A stretch of 64,000 bases of DNA from Gordonia aichiensis NBRC 108223 (GTDB lineage: Bacteria > Actinomycetota > Actinomycetes > Mycobacteriales > Mycobacteriaceae). The notes below the pieces were generated by a model. It was not told where the DNA came from. It did no database searches and was given only the letters and a program-made list of their open reading frames with translations. Every line of letters begins with the position of its first letter. Position 1 is the first letter of the stretch. The stretch is from assembly GCF_000332975.1 (NCBI RefSeq), contig NZ_BANR01000005.1, positions 310,001 to 374,000 of the forward strand, written 5' to 3'. Positions 54,043-63,753 of this stretch are shown here, in pieces. A program made the translations under genes and the position numbers.

Positions 54043-55004
54043 TGTCGACGGCACAGTCACAGCGCTTGAGTCGGCTGCTCGCATTGGTTCCATACTTCTC
54101 CACACGCGGGGGGATCTCGCTCGACAAGGCGGCGAGCGACCTCGGTGTGACGCCCACACAGCTCCGCAGAGACCTCGAGCAACTCTTCGTCTGCGGCCTG
54201 CCCGGCTACTACCCCGACGATCTGATCGAACTCGAATTCTCCGAAGGTTACGTGGATGTCGGGTTCACAGCGGGAATGGACCGTCCCCTGCGGCTGACCG
54301 GTGCCGAGGCGAGCGTGCTGCTGGTGGCACTGCAGGCCCTGGTCGACATGGCCGGGATGCTCGACCAGCAGGCTGCGCGACGCGCGATTGCGAAGATCGA
54401 GCAGGCGGTCGGCACATCGCTTCCTGCCGTGGCAGCGGTCTCCGACGACGAGGACGAGCAGAACCCGACGTACGCGGCGGTTCGTCAGGCGGTGACACAG
54501 CGACGAGCGCTCGATCTGACCTACTACTCGGCGACGCGTGATTCGGTCAGCCAGCGCGTTGTCGACCCGATCCGCCTGCAGGGATTGAACTCCAACACCT
54601 ACCTCGAGGCGTGGTGCCGTGGAAGCGAAGGTGTACGCCTGTTCCGGTTCGACCGGATCGAGGCGGCGGGGCTGCGCGACGAGCCGTCGTCACCACCCGA
54701 ATCCGTGGCAGGGACGCAGCAATCGGTGCTGCTCGGCGACGACCCGGAGCATAGATCGGTCGACATCGACATCGATCCGGGGCAGGCCTGGATTCTCGAC
54801 TACTACCGGATCGATCCGCTCGACGAGTGGCCGACGGACCACGATGCCGGTGCGCCGATCAGAGGCCGACTCGCATACGGCTCACCGGAGTGGCTGACAC
54901 GATTCCTCCTGGGGTTCGGCGGTTCCGTACGCGTCGTCGGAGATCAGGAGATCGACGCCGCCGTCACCGGAGCTGCGCGGGCGGCTCTGGCGCGCTATCG
55001 CTGA
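54042..55004 (+). CDS. pafC: WYL-domain transcription regulator PafC
   Basis: A 320-residue partner of PafB with the same layout. The N-terminal helix-turn-helix is RLSRLLALVPYFSTRGGISLDKAASDLGVT; the WYL domain contains ALDLTYYSATRDSVSQRVVDPIRLQGLNSNTYLEAWC and RLFRFDRIEAAGL. The C-terminal WCX-like region is SPEWLTRFLLGFGGSVRVV. It is translationally coupled to pafB. A -10-like TACGAT at 55014-55019 just after the stop probably starts a separate tat transcript. Confidence 0.95.
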   Translation: MSTAQSQRLSRLLALVPYFSTRGGISLDKAASDLGVTPTQLRRDLEQLFVCGLPGYYPDDLIELEFSEGYVDVGFTAGMDRPLRLTGAEASVLLVALQALVDMAGMLDQQAARRAIAKIEQAVGTSLPAVAAVSDDEDEQNPTYAAVRQAVTQRRALDLTYYSATRDSVSQRVVDPIRLQGLNSNTYLEAWCRGSEGVRLFRFDRIEAAGLRDEPSSPPESVAGTQQSVLLGDDPEHRSVDIDIDPGQAWILDYYRIDPLDEWPTDHDAGAPIRGRLAYGSPEWLTRFLLGFGGSVRVVGDQEIDAAVTGAARAALARYR

Positions 55005-55049
55005 GTGTCGCGGTACGATGACGATGAATCCAAGTGGAAGGTAATCCTG

Positions 55050-55340
55050 ATGGGTGCAATGTCGTGGTGGCACTGGCTGATCGTGCTGGTGGTGGTGCTG
55101 CTGCTGTTCGGCTCGAAGAAGCTTCCCGATGCGGCGCGTGGCCTCGGTCAGTCGCTTCGAATCTTCAAGAGTGAGGTGCAGGAGATGCAACGCGAAGGCG
55201 ATTCCAAAGCCCCCGCGAGTCCGTCGTCTCCAGATGAGGCGACACCTCAGCGCGAACTGCCGTCCTCGGATTCGAACGCGACGGGCGAGACATCCACCGC
55301 TGCGCACACCTCCCCGGATCAGACCAAGAAGTCGGCGTAG
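55050..55340 (+). CDS. tatA: Twin-arginine translocase subunit TatA
   Basis: A 96-residue membrane protein that forms the protein-conducting assembly of the Tat pathway. The N-terminal helix is MSWWHWLIVLVVVLLLFGSKKLPDAARGLGQSLRIFKSE, with the FG hinge and the amphipathic helix characteristic of TatA. The C-terminal half is Ser/Pro/Asp/Thr-rich and disordered. ATG 55050 follows GGAAGG 8 nt upstream; a promoter-like TACGAT is at 55014. tatC follows after 20 nt; TatB must be encoded elsewhere, as in mycobacteria. Confidence 0.96.
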   Translation: MGAMSWWHWLIVLVVVLLLFGSKKLPDAARGLGQSLRIFKSEVQEMQREGDSKAPASPSSPDEATPQRELPSSDSNATGETSTAAHTSPDQTKKSA

Positions 55341-55360
55341 CCGCGCACCGGGACACCTGA

Positions 55361-56371
55361 GTGCGGATTCCATTCGACCCGAGGTACCGCAAGCGCAAAC
55401 TCAACCCCGACGGCACGATGCCGTTGGTGGAGCATCTTTTCGAGCTGCGTACCCGACTGCTCATCTCGATGGCCGCGATCGTCGTCACGACGATCCTCGG
55501 CTTCGTCTGGTATTCCTACGGCATCTTCGGGCTTCCCACGCTCGGCGACCTGCTTCGAGATCCGTACTGCTCCCTTCCCGCCTCGTCTCGTGCAACGCTG
55601 ACCCCCGACGACTCCTGTCGACTGCTGGCGACCGGGCCGTTCGACCAATTCATGCTCCGGCTCAAGGTCGCCTTGACCGCCGGAATCGTGCTGGCCTGCC
55701 CGGTATGGCTCTACCAGATCTGGCAGTTCGTCACGCCGGGACTGCTGGAGAAGGAGCGCAAGTATGCGGTCTCGTTCGTATCCGCGGCAGCGGTGCTCTT
55801 CATCGCGGGTGCAGTCCTGGCCTATCTCGTCGTCGCCAAGGCCTTCCACTTCCTGCTGACCGTCGGCAACAACGTGCAGGTGACCGCGCTCGCGGGCGAT
55901 CAGTACTTCGGATTCATGATCCATCTGCTGATCATCTTCGGGGTGAGCTTCGAACTGCCGCTGCTGATCGTCGCGCTGAATACCGTGGGAGTGCTGCGCT
56001 ATCCACGGCTCAAGGCATGGCGCCGTGGGCTGATCTTCGCACTCTTCGTCTTCGCGGCCATCGTGACACCTGGCCAGGATCCGTTCACGATGCTCGCACT
56101 CGCGCTCGCCTTGACCGTTCTCCTCGAGGTGGCCATCCAATTCGCGCGTTTCAACGATCGGCGTCGAGCACGCAACGAACCCGACTGGGCCTCGATACCC
56201 GACGATCAGGCCAGCCCGCTGCCCGACGCCTCTCCTCGGCCGCAGCCGTCCGCGGTCGGAGCGCCGTCGCCGGTGCCCTCGTCGTCGAGAAGCGCGGGGA
56301 CGATGCACACCACGACAGCGCAGGGGCGCACGTCCGTACGCGACTCATCAACCTTCGACGACGTGCTCTGA
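55361..56371 (+). CDS. tatC: Twin-arginine translocase subunit TatC
   Basis: A 336-residue membrane protein with six helices that recognises twin-arginine signal peptides. It contains [17 protein letters not shown] (the conserved Glu and first cytoplasmic contact), [29 protein letters not shown] and [18 protein letters not shown]. The Asp/Pro motif [16 protein letters not shown] precedes the last helices. The final 70 residues form a Pro/Ser-rich cytoplasmic tail. It starts with GTG and is co-transcribed with tatA. Confidence 0.96.
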   Translation: MRIPFDPRYRKRKLNPDGTMPLVEHLFELRTRLLISMAAIVVTTILGFVWYSYGIFGLPTLGDLLRDPYCSLPASSRATLTPDDSCRLLATGPFDQFMLRLKVALTAGIVLACPVWLYQIWQFVTPGLLEKERKYAVSFVSAAAVLFIAGAVLAYLVVAKAFHFLLTVGNNVQVTALAGDQYFGFMIHLLIIFGVSFELPLLIVALNTVGVLRYPRLKAWRRGLIFALFVFAAIVTPGQDPFTMLALALALTVLLEVAIQFARFNDRRRARNEPDWASIPDDQASPLPDASPRPQPSAVGAPSPVPSSSRSAGTMHTTTAQGRTSVRDSSTFDDVL

Positions 56372-56425
56372 GTCACATGCCCACACAGTCGCGTCACGCT
56401 ACAACGTTGATCTCCACTCACTGCG

Positions 56426-59233
56426 ATGGCTGCTGACCACCGCGAGTTCGACCGCTTCGCGGCGAGCCTCTCATTTCACCTCGACGACTTCCAGCGGCGG
56501 GCCTGCCACGCACTCGAAGACGGGCGAGGGGTACTCGTGTGCGCGCCAACCGGTGCGGGCAAGACGATCGTCGGCGAGTTTGCGGTGCATCTCGCGCTGG
56601 CCGACGGGACCAAGTGCTTCTACACGACGCCCATCAAGGCCCTCAGCAACCAGAAGTACGCCGATCTCGTCGCTGTCCACGGCAAAGAGAATGTCGGCCT
56701 GCTCACCGGCGACAGCTCGATAAACTCCGACGCACCTGTGGTTGTGATGACCACCGAAGTGGTCCGCAACATGATCTACGCGAATTCGCCTGCACTACGC
56801 GGTCTTTCGCATGTCGTCATGGACGAGGTCCACTTTCTTGCCGACCGCTTCCGCGGCGCGGTCTGGGAGGAGGTGATCCTGGGGCTCGATCCGTCGGTGC
56901 GTGTGGTGAGTCTGTCGGCGACAGTCAGCAATGCCGAGGAGTTCGGTGACTGGATACAGACCGTGCGCGGCGAGGTCACGGTCATCGTCGACGAACATCG
57001 CCCGGTACCGCTCCAGCAGCACATGCTCGTGGGTTCGCGCATGTTCGACCTGTTCGACCCCCACCGGGACGGCGGTGGCAAGCCTCAGGTCAACCCCGAA
57101 CTGAAGCGGTACATACGTCACCGCATGCTGCTGGCCGACGAGCACGACAGTGGTCGCGGACGCGATCGGCGTTCCGGACGGGGACGCCCGCGATCAACGC
57201 GTGGCAGGGGCCCCGGAGCATTGTCACGGCCTCAGCTTGTCTCTCGCCTTGACCGCGAGGGACTGCTTCCCGCGATCGGATTCATCTTCTCGCGGGTCGG
57301 TTGCGACGCCGCGTTGGCCCAGTGCCTCCGGTCGGGGCTGACGCTGCTGACCCCCGAGGAGTCCGCAGCCGTCGACGAGGTCGTCGACCGGCACCTCACG
57401 GAGATCTCACCCGGTGATGCCGACGTCCTCGGGGTCGACGAGTGGCGCGCGGGTCTGCGACGCGGCTTCGCCGCCCATCACGCAGGCCTGCTCCCGACGT
57501 TCCGTCACACCGTGGAAGAACTCTTCGTTCTGGGCCTGGTACGGATGGTCTTCGCCACCGAGACCCTGGCTCTCGGGATCAACATGCCTGCTCGCTCGGT
57601 CGTGCTCGAACGCTTGGTGAAGTTCAACGGGGAGTCGCACGTCGACCTGACGCCCGGTGAATTCACCCAGCTCACCGGACGTGCCGGACGGCGGGGCATC
57701 GACGTCGAAGGCCACGCCGTCGTGGTGTGGACTCCTGAGCTGGTACCCGAACAGGTCGCGGGCCTTGCTGGGGCCCGGACGTTTCCGCTGCGCAGTTCGT
57801 TCGCGCCCGAGTACAACATGGCCGTCAACCTCATCGGTCGTCGAGGACTCGCCGGGTCACGCGAACTGCTCAACAGATCGTTCGCACAGTTCCAGGCCGA
57901 CCGCTCCGTCGTCGGGCAATCCCGCAAGGTCGACGACATGTACCGCCGACTGCGCAAGCTCGATGTCGAGCTCGCGGCGGCCGCGAACAGGCGCGGGATC
58001 GACCCCGGCACCATCACCGGGCTCGACGACGATCCCGACGCAAGCCCCTCGGACCCATACGGCGGCTTTCTCGGATACGTGACGCTCCGCGAGGAGATCC
58101 GTAGGCGCGAGCGTGATCTCAAATTCCGCAGCCGTGTCGCGTCACACGAGTCGACGGTCGCCGACCTTGCGAGCCTCAAACGCGGGCACGTCATCGGCGT
58201 GCACTCGGGGCGTCATCGTGGACTCGCCGTCGTGCTCGAACCCGCAACCCAGCCGACCGACCCCAAACCCCTGGTGCTGAGCGAGGACGCCTGGTGCGGA
58301 CGGGTGGGCACCCGCGATTTTGTCAACCCACCCGAAGTGCTCGGCCATATGCGACTTCCCAAGAATCCCGATCGCCGCACCGGTCGAGGCCGGCGCGATC
58401 TGGCATCGGCATTGCGGTCGACCGGTATCGAGATGCCGCGGGGTCGCCAGAAAAAGAAGGCGTTGGCGGCCGACGACACCGAACTGGCGCGGATGCGCCA
58501 CGAGCTGAGGGCACACCCCGCGCATCAGCTCGACAACGGCGACGACTTGTTCCGACTCGCCGAAGGGCGTAACCGACTGGTGCGCGACATCGTCTCCGCA
58601 GAACGTTCGATCAGCGAGCGCACCTCCACCCTCGGCGTGACCTTCGACAGGATCGTCGGGGTGCTCACCGAACTCGGATACGTCGAGCAGGAGCGCAACG
58701 AGGTCGTGGTGACCCCGACAGGTCAGCTGCTCAGCAGGATCTACAGCGAGAGCGACCTTCTCGTCACCGAGTGCATCCGCGCAGCGATCTGGGACACACT
58801 CGGACCTCCGCAACTCGCGGCCGTGGTCGCCGCGATGGTATTCGAGTCACGCCGCGACAGTCACGCAGGCGCCGACGCCATGCCGGGAAACGTCGAGCTG
58901 CGCACAGCGATCGCCGCGACGCTCGATATCTGGCATCAGGTCTCCGACGTCGAGCGACGTCACGGCGTATCACCGACACGCGAGCCGGATACGGGTTTCT
59001 CTGTGGCTGTATCGCTCTGGGCGGCGGGTCGCTCGCTGACCGAATCGCTTGCTGCTGCGGGCGAACGGGGCACCCTGCTCTCACCCGGCGACTTCGTGCG
59101 ATGGAACCGGCAGATCGTCGATTTGCTCGAACAGATCCGACTCGGTGTCGGCGACGACGCTCCGCTCGCTCGCTCGGCTCGCGCAGCGGTGAAAGCGATT
59201 CGACGCGGCGTGGTTGCCGCAGAACTGGGCTGA
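56426..59233 (+). CDS. helY: Ski2-like DEAD/DEAH-box helicase HelY
   Basis: A 935-residue superfamily 2 helicase of the Ski2/Mtr4 group, counterpart of Rv2092c. Walker A is APTGAGKT (near residue 43), the DEVH box is MDEVHFL (near 132), SAT follows near 160, and motif VI is QLTGRAGRRGID near 414. Mtr4-like C-terminal domains follow (arch-like and winged helix, then a DSH-like helical region to the end). An Arg/Gly-rich insertion at about residues 239-270 lies between the two RecA domains. It is probably an RNA helicase; the substrate is unproven. It ends the tat-linked run. Confidence 0.94.
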   Translation: MAADHREFDRFAASLSFHLDDFQRRACHALEDGRGVLVCAPTGAGKTIVGEFAVHLALADGTKCFYTTPIKALSNQKYADLVAVHGKENVGLLTGDSSINSDAPVVVMTTEVVRNMIYANSPALRGLSHVVMDEVHFLADRFRGAVWEEVILGLDPSVRVVSLSATVSNAEEFGDWIQTVRGEVTVIVDEHRPVPLQQHMLVGSRMFDLFDPHRDGGGKPQVNPELKRYIRHRMLLADEHDSGRGRDRRSGRGRPRSTRGRGPGALSRPQLVSRLDREGLLPAIGFIFSRVGCDAALAQCLRSGLTLLTPEESAAVDEVVDRHLTEISPGDADVLGVDEWRAGLRRGFAAHHAGLLPTFRHTVEELFVLGLVRMVFATETLALGINMPARSVVLERLVKFNGESHVDLTPGEFTQLTGRAGRRGIDVEGHAVVVWTPELVPEQVAGLAGARTFPLRSSFAPEYNMAVNLIGRRGLAGSRELLNRSFAQFQADRSVVGQSRKVDDMYRRLRKLDVELAAAANRRGIDPGTITGLDDDPDASPSDPYGGFLGYVTLREEIRRRERDLKFRSRVASHESTVADLASLKRGHVIGVHSGRHRGLAVVLEPATQPTDPKPLVLSEDAWCGRVGTRDFVNPPEVLGHMRLPKNPDRRTGRGRRDLASALRSTGIEMPRGRQKKKALAADDTELARMRHELRAHPAHQLDNGDDLFRLAEGRNRLVRDIVSAERSISERTSTLGVTFDRIVGVLTELGYVEQERNEVVVTPTGQLLSRIYSESDLLVTECIRAAIWDTLGPPQLAAVVAAMVFESRRDSHAGADAMPGNVELRTAIAATLDIWHQVSDVERRHGVSPTREPDTGFSVAVSLWAAGRSLTESLAAAGERGTLLSPGDFVRWNRQIVDLLEQIRLGVGDDAPLARSARAAVKAIRRGVVAAELG

Positions 59234-59437
59234 CGCAGGACGTGGTTCGAAGTGACGCAGCTGCCGCTATCGGAGTCCTGTACTGCTTGACCGACGATTC
59301 GACCCTGCTGAGGTAACGTTCACTTCGCATAACGGTCGGGGACGACGGCAGGGGAGACACGCGTCGGCCGCGACACCGTGACCGTTCACCACTGCGTACC
59401 ACGTATCACTGCCGTGGGCTGAGTGAAAGAGAGACGT

Positions 59438-60292
59438 ATGAGCCATCCGTACGACCCCAGCAACCCCGGTGACCAGACGTCGGCCGGCGCCCGGTCGAAC
59501 GAGGGGAGCCAGCAGGGGGGTAACCAGCCCGGGCAGGATCCGCAGCAGCCTCCCCAGTATGGGCAGCCCGGCCAGTTCGGCCAGCCACAGGCCCCCCAGT
59601 ATGGCCAGCCAGGTCAGTACGGCCAGCCACAGGCCCCCCAGTATGGCCAGCCAGGTCAGTACGGCCAGCCGTCGCAGCAGGGCTACTTCGGGCAGGCACC
59701 GCAGTCCGGTCAACCTCCCCTGTACGGCCAGCCCCCACAGCAGGGCCAGCCGGGACAACCTCAGTACGGCCAACCGGGACAATACGGACAGCAGCAGAGC
59801 CCTCAGCCCGGCCAGTACGGACAGCCCGGCCAGTACGGACAGCCCGGCCAGTACGGACAACCCGGCCAGTACGGCCAGGCGGCCGGGTTCGGAGAGGCGA
59901 ACACCCAGCCGGGTCAATTCGGTCAGGCCGGTGACCAGTTCTCGAACATGACCGTCACGTCCGGATCGTCGAACCGTAAGCGCGCGGCCATCTTCGGCGG
60001 TATCGGGGCCGTGGTCGTGATTGCCGCGGTCATCCTCATCACCGCGTTCGCGTGGCCAGGGTGGGCGCCGAAGTCACTCGACCAGAATGCAGTTCAGGAC
60101 GGGGTCAAGCAGGTCCTCACCAAGGACTACCAGGCCACTGACGTCTCGAACGTCTCGTGCCCCTCGGGTCAGAGCGTCGAGAAAGGCAGCTCGTTCACCT
60201 GCTCGGTCACGGTGGGCGGTCAGAAGCAACAGGTCAAGGTGACCATTCTCGACGACGACGGGAAGTACGAAGTCTCGCGCCCGACGAGCTGA
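59438..60292 (+). CDS. DUF4333 membrane protein with Gln/Pro/Gly/Tyr repeats
   Basis: A 284-residue protein matching the Rv2091c position. The first 150 or so residues are a low-complexity cytoplasmic region built from units such as QPGQYGQP and [12 protein letters not shown]. One membrane helix ([20 protein letters not shown], near 183-205) follows. The outer domain ([42 protein letters not shown]) is DUF4333 with its two cysteines. The domain occurs in cell-envelope proteins; its function is unknown. The gene abuts the convergent exonuclease gene with no gap. Confidence 0.88.
   Translation: MSHPYDPSNPGDQTSAGARSNEGSQQGGNQPGQDPQQPPQYGQPGQFGQPQAPQYGQPGQYGQPQAPQYGQPGQYGQPSQQGYFGQAPQSGQPPLYGQPPQQGQPGQPQYGQPGQYGQQQSPQPGQYGQPGQYGQPGQYGQPGQYGQAAGFGEANTQPGQFGQAGDQFSNMTVTSGSSNRKRAAIFGGIGAVVVIAAVILITAFAWPGWAPKSLDQNAVQDGVKQVLTKDYQATDVSNVSCPSGQSVEKGSSFTCSVTVGGQKQQVKVTILDDDGKYEVSRPTS
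59581..59664 (+). repeat. Tandem 42-bp repeat, two exact copies
   Basis: Units at 59581-59622 and 59623-59664 are identical and encode 14 residues each ([14 protein letters not shown] in phase). Identity at the DNA level suggests recent duplication inside the coding sequence. Confidence 0.9.
59812..59865 (+). repeat. Tandem 18-bp repeat, three copies
   Basis: CAGTACGGACAGCCCGGC occurs at 59812 and 59830, and with one base change at 59848. Each unit encodes QYGQPG. All units keep the reading frame. Confidence 0.88.
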
Positions 60293-61276
60293 TCAGCGGG
60301 GCGTCAGCTCCCATCCGAGCGCGTCGGCGAGTCGGCCCACCGAGGCACCGATCCGTAGTTCGTCGATGAGGTCGGCCAGTCGTTCGGGATCGGCGGGCGC
60401 CGACGGCAGATGGTCGTCGGCGGTGCTCTCGACCGTCTGCGCGTCGGTGCGCACGGTCACCACGGTGCGTGCGGCACGGAGATACTCAGCGGAGTCGCGC
60501 AGTGACGAGCGAACGCGCGGGGTCAAAGTCGACGTCGGGTCGTCGACCGCCCCCTCCAGGGCGTCCAGGTCGCCGTAGGCGGTGATCAGTTTCGCAGCAG
60601 TCTTCTCGCCGATCCCCGGTACACCCGGCAAACCGTCGGATGGGTCCCCACGCAGCATCGACATCTCCGCGTACGCGGTGCCCGCACGACCGACGGGGAC
60701 CCCGTACCGGTCAGCGACCTCGGTCGGACCCATCAACTCGGCTCTGGCGAGTCCGTGGCCTACGTAGAGCACGCGCACCGGCACGGGATCATCTGCGACC
60801 ACCTGGAGCAGGTCACGATCGCCGCTGACCACAAGTACGTCGTCGACGGCTTCGGTGGCGGCGAGCGTGCCGATCACGTCGTCTGCCTCGCAACCCACCG
60901 CTCCGGATGTCATGAGTCCTGCCGCGGCAAGCACCTCGAGAATCATGTCGACCTGCGGTGTGAGGGTGTCGGGGACCTCCTCGACGTCGATCCCGGTGCG
61001 GGCGTCGTCGGCTCCGGAGTGCGGTGCCTCCTGTGCGACTCGGTGCGCCTTGTACGACGGCAGCAGCTCCGTGCGGAACGCCGGCCGCCAGTCGAGGTCG
61101 AGGCAGACGACGAGGCGTGTCGGATGGTGCTGGGACACCAGTGAGGCGATGGTGTCGATGAACCCGCGCACCGCGTTCACCGGCCGCCCGTCGGCTGCGG
61201 TGAGCTTTTCGGGCAGTGCATGAAAGGAGCGGAACCACAGGCTTGCGCCATCGAGAAGCATCACAGATCCGGCCAT
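60293..61276 (-). CDS. 5'-3' exonuclease (polymerase I N-terminal-like, FEN family)
   Basis: A 327-residue stand-alone relative of the 5'-nuclease domain of DNA polymerase I, counterpart of Rv2090. Acidic metal ligands are visible in [16 protein letters not shown] (start), [24 protein letters not shown] and [10 protein letters not shown]. The helix-hairpin-helix is [18 protein letters not shown] near 205. It likely removes RNA primers or 5' flaps. ATG 61276 is chosen; an ATG at 61261 is also possible. The gene is divergent from the M24 peptidase across 34 bp, and its stop abuts the DUF4333 stop. Confidence 0.9.
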   Translation of the reverse strand: MAGSVMLLDGASLWFRSFHALPEKLTAADGRPVNAVRGFIDTIASLVSQHHPTRLVVCLDLDWRPAFRTELLPSYKAHRVAQEAPHSGADDARTGIDVEEVPDTLTPQVDMILEVLAAAGLMTSGAVGCEADDVIGTLAATEAVDDVLVVSGDRDLLQVVADDPVPVRVLYVGHGLARAELMGPTEVADRYGVPVGRAGTAYAEMSMLRGDPSDGLPGVPGIGEKTAAKLITAYGDLDALEGAVDDPTSTLTPRVRSSLRDSAEYLRAARTVVTVRTDAQTVESTADDHLPSAPADPERLADLIDELRIGASVGRLADALGWELTPR

Positions 61277-61297
61277 GTCCCAACTGTGCCATCCGCG

Positions 61298-61303
61298 TAG
61301 GCT
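61298..61303 (+). promoter_or_regulatory. -10 hexamer of a leaderless M24 peptidase transcript
   Basis: TAGGCT lies 7 nt before GTG 61311, which supports that start over earlier in-frame codons that overlap the divergent exonuclease gene. Confidence 0.58.
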
Positions 61304-61310
61304 TCGACTC

Positions 61311-62435
61311 GTGACCGCCACTGCAGAAGAGCGATTCGACGCCGAGGTGTACCGACGTCGCCTTGCGCGGGCCGCGATGCTGACCGGTAAGGCAGCACTC
61401 GACGCCCTGATCGTTTCACCCGGACCTGATCTGCGTTATCTGACCGGATCGCGCGCCGACACATTCGAGCGGCTGACGGCATTGGTCATCCCGGCCGCGG
61501 GAACTCCCCGGCTCGTGGTCGCCCGGCTAGAACTCGCCTCGGTACGCGATTCGGCGGTCAGCGAACTCGACATCGACGTCGTCGATTGGGTCGACGGCGA
61601 CGACGCACACGCCCTGGCGCTCGCGGGATTGCCCGACAACGCCGCGGTCGCGGTCTCCGAGTCGATGCCCGCGCTTCATCTCGTTCCGATCGCAGATCGC
61701 CTGGGCAGAACCCCGGCACTGGCGACGCCGGTGCTGCGTCAGATGCGAATGATCAAGGATGACAACGAGATCGACGCTCTTCGCCGCGCCGGTGCTGCGA
61801 TCGACCGGGTCCATGCACGCATGGGCGAGTGGTTGCGCCCGGGACGAACCGAAGCCGACGTCGCGGCCGACATCGCCGAGGCGATCGTGGCCGAGGGGCA
61901 TACGGCGCCGGAATTCATCATCGTCGGATCGGGTCCCAACGGCGCCGATCCGCATCACGAGCAGTCCGATCGCGTGATCGAATCCGACGACATCGTCGTC
62001 ATCGACATCGGCGGTCCCGTGGAACCTGGCTACAACTCCGACTCCACCCGCACGTATTGCTTCGCCCACCCGTCCGACGAACAGACGCGCGCCTACGCAG
62101 CGCTCGAAGCAGCCCAACGCAGGGCGGTCGCCGCAGTCCGTCCCGGGGTCACCGCGCAGGAGGTCGACTCCGCCGCACGCAAGGTACTCGTCGACGCCGG
62201 GTTCGGGGAGAACTTCATCCACCGCACCGGGCACGGTATCGGACTCTCGGTGCACGAGGAGCCCTACATCGTCGGCGGCAATGACCTCGTTCTCGAGGCG
62301 GGTATGGCCTTCTCGATCGAGCCGGGGGTGTACTTTCCCGGGCAGTGGGGCGCACGGATCGAGGACATCGTGATCGTCACCGACGACGGTTGTGAGCCGG
62401 TCAATCGACGCCCCCACGAACTACTGATGTTGTGA
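61311..62435 (+). CDS. M24-family Xaa-Pro dipeptidase (PepE-like)
   Basis: A 374-residue metallopeptidase with the creatinase/prolidase layout: an N-terminal non-catalytic domain (to about residue 150) and a C-terminal pita-bread domain. Metal ligands appear in [23 protein letters not shown] (two Asp), [15 protein letters not shown] (His), FSIEPGVY (Glu) and [10 protein letters not shown] (Glu). It should cleave Xaa-Pro dipeptides during peptide turnover and corresponds to Rv2089c (pepE). The GTG start agrees with the -10 hexamer just upstream. Confidence 0.92.
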   Translation: MTATAEERFDAEVYRRRLARAAMLTGKAALDALIVSPGPDLRYLTGSRADTFERLTALVIPAAGTPRLVVARLELASVRDSAVSELDIDVVDWVDGDDAHALALAGLPDNAAVAVSESMPALHLVPIADRLGRTPALATPVLRQMRMIKDDNEIDALRRAGAAIDRVHARMGEWLRPGRTEADVAADIAEAIVAEGHTAPEFIIVGSGPNGADPHHEQSDRVIESDDIVVIDIGGPVEPGYNSDSTRTYCFAHPSDEQTRAYAALEAAQRRAVAAVRPGVTAQEVDSAARKVLVDAGFGENFIHRTGHGIGLSVHEEPYIVGGNDLVLEAGMAFSIEPGVYFPGQWGARIEDIVIVTDDGCEPVNRRPHELLML

Positions 62436-62477
62436 GCTGACACCGTCGACCGGTCACACGACCACCGCAGGCTGAGG

Positions 62478-62879
62478 TCAGTCGAGAAGCGAATGCGAGC
62501 CGAGCACGCGACGAACGGCGATCTCGATCACCACGCGCTGCGGATTCGGCTTCGGCTCGCGATACCGCTGGGCATAGCGGCGCTCTGCCTCCGCGACGCG
62601 ATCACGATCGCGATGCACTGTGGCCGTGCCCTCGAGTGTCAGCCACCGCGGGCCGTCGACATTGCTCACCGCTGCGTAGCCCCCGCGTTCGGCGTTGCGC
62701 ACCTTTTGACTGCCGTCGCGGGTGATGACACGCGCAATCCGGGTGTCGGGGTCGTAGGTGAATCCGACTGCCACCACGTGAGGTGTGCCGTCTGGTCGCA
62801 GCGTCGCAAGTGTTGCAAGATGTCGCTCGCTCAAGAAGTCGAGCGCAGCGGAACCTAGGTTGTCCGGGGTGCGCGGCAT
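62478..62879 (-). CDS. F420-dependent biliverdin reductase-like flavin/deazaflavin oxidoreductase
   Basis: A 133-residue split-barrel protein very close to Rv2074, which reduces biliverdin with F420H2. Shared segments include [47 protein letters not shown] and [20 protein letters not shown]. It fits the FDOR-B group rather than pyridoxamine oxidases. ATG 62879 is preferred over ATG 62891 because TATGGT sits 7 nt before it. It would use the deazaflavin cofactor common in this order, probably for redox protection. Confidence 0.88.
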   Translation of the reverse strand: MPRTPDNLGSAALDFLSERHLATLATLRPDGTPHVVAVGFTYDPDTRIARVITRDGSQKVRNAERGGYAAVSNVDGPRWLTLEGTATVHRDRDRVAEAERRYAQRYREPKPNPQRVVIEIAVRRVLGSHSLLD

Positions 62880-62886
62880 GTCGCCA

Positions 62887-62892
62887 ACCATA
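62887..62892 (-). promoter_or_regulatory. -10 hexamer of a leaderless Rv2074-like transcript
   Basis: On the minus strand TATGGT lies 7 nt before ATG 62879 and overlaps the in-frame ATG at 62891, which argues against that earlier start. Confidence 0.5.
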
Positions 62893-62976
62893 GGTCACAG
62901 GCCTTCATGCTCCCGAGGCCCCCGACGGTGAGGCGCCGCTGTGGGCCTCCGGTCCGCCGGTGGAATACTGCGTGTC

Positions 62977-63753
62977 ATGGCGCGCATGCACTCACACGAG
63001 GATCTGGGAACGATCGTTGTCTTCGGTGGACGCAGCGAGATCGGAATCGCACTCGCGAAGCGACTCGTCGAGGGCCGCAGCGTCGTTCTCGCAGCGCGTC
63101 GCTCCGACGACCTCGTCGACGAGATGGCCGGGATGCGCGCAGCGGGGGCCACCGACGTCACCACACTCGAGTTCGACGCCGACGCAACGGACACACATCC
63201 CGCGCTCATCGACACCATATTCAACGTGCACGGTCCAGTCGGCGCGGCGATCGTCGCGTTCGGCATTCTCGGCGATCAACGTCGCGCCGAGACAGACGTC
63301 GCGCACGCACTCCGGATCGCACAGACCGACTATGTCGGTCAGATCAGTGTGCTGACGCCGCTGGCGAATGCGCTACGCAGCCAGGGGTCCGGCACGATGA
63401 TCGTGTTCTCGTCAATCGCCGGGGTGCGGGTCCGACGCGGCAACTATGTGTACGGCTCAGCAAAGGCGGGGCTCGACGGCTTCGCCAGCGGACTGGCCGA
63501 CGCCCTGCACGGATCCGGAGTCCGTCTACTGCTCGCACGCCCTGGTTTCGTCATCGGCAACATGACCGCCGACCTCATGGCCGCGGGAACCAAGCCCGCA
63601 CCCATGTCGGTCGACGCCGAGCAGGTCGCAGACGCAGTGGCACGGGCGTACCACAGTGGCCGATGGGAGGTCTGGATTCCCGGAGCGTTACGTGTCGTCG
63701 GGTTCGCCATGCGTTTCGTTCCGCGCGCGATCTGGCGCAGGTTGCCCCGATGA
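62977..63753 (+). CDS. Short-chain dehydrogenase, DprE2-like
   Basis: A 258-residue NAD(P)-dependent reductase matching Rv2073c, a paralogue of the arabinan-precursor enzyme DprE2. The cofactor site is FGGRSEIGIALAKRL, then VAIVAFGILGDQ-type residues, the catalytic Ser in MIVFSSIAGVRVRRGNYVYGSAKAGLDGF with Tyr-x-x-x-Lys, and a C-terminal RFVPRAIWRRLPR that resembles the membrane-associating end of DprE2. The substrate is unknown. ATG 62977 has AATACT 7 nt upstream. The stop overlaps the cobL ATG (ATGA). Confidence 0.9.
   Translation: MARMHSHEDLGTIVVFGGRSEIGIALAKRLVEGRSVVLAARRSDDLVDEMAGMRAAGATDVTTLEFDADATDTHPALIDTIFNVHGPVGAAIVAFGILGDQRRAETDVAHALRIAQTDYVGQISVLTPLANALRSQGSGTMIVFSSIAGVRVRRGNYVYGSAKAGLDGFASGLADALHGSGVRLLLARPGFVIGNMTADLMAAGTKPAPMSVDAEQVADAVARAYHSGRWEVWIPGALRVVGFAMRFVPRAIWRRLPR

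Noticed and set aside
59535-59880. CRISPR-like repeat array
   Set aside because: The repeats are tandem, in frame and translated as a Gln/Pro/Gly/Tyr-rich protein region; there are no spacers or cas genes.
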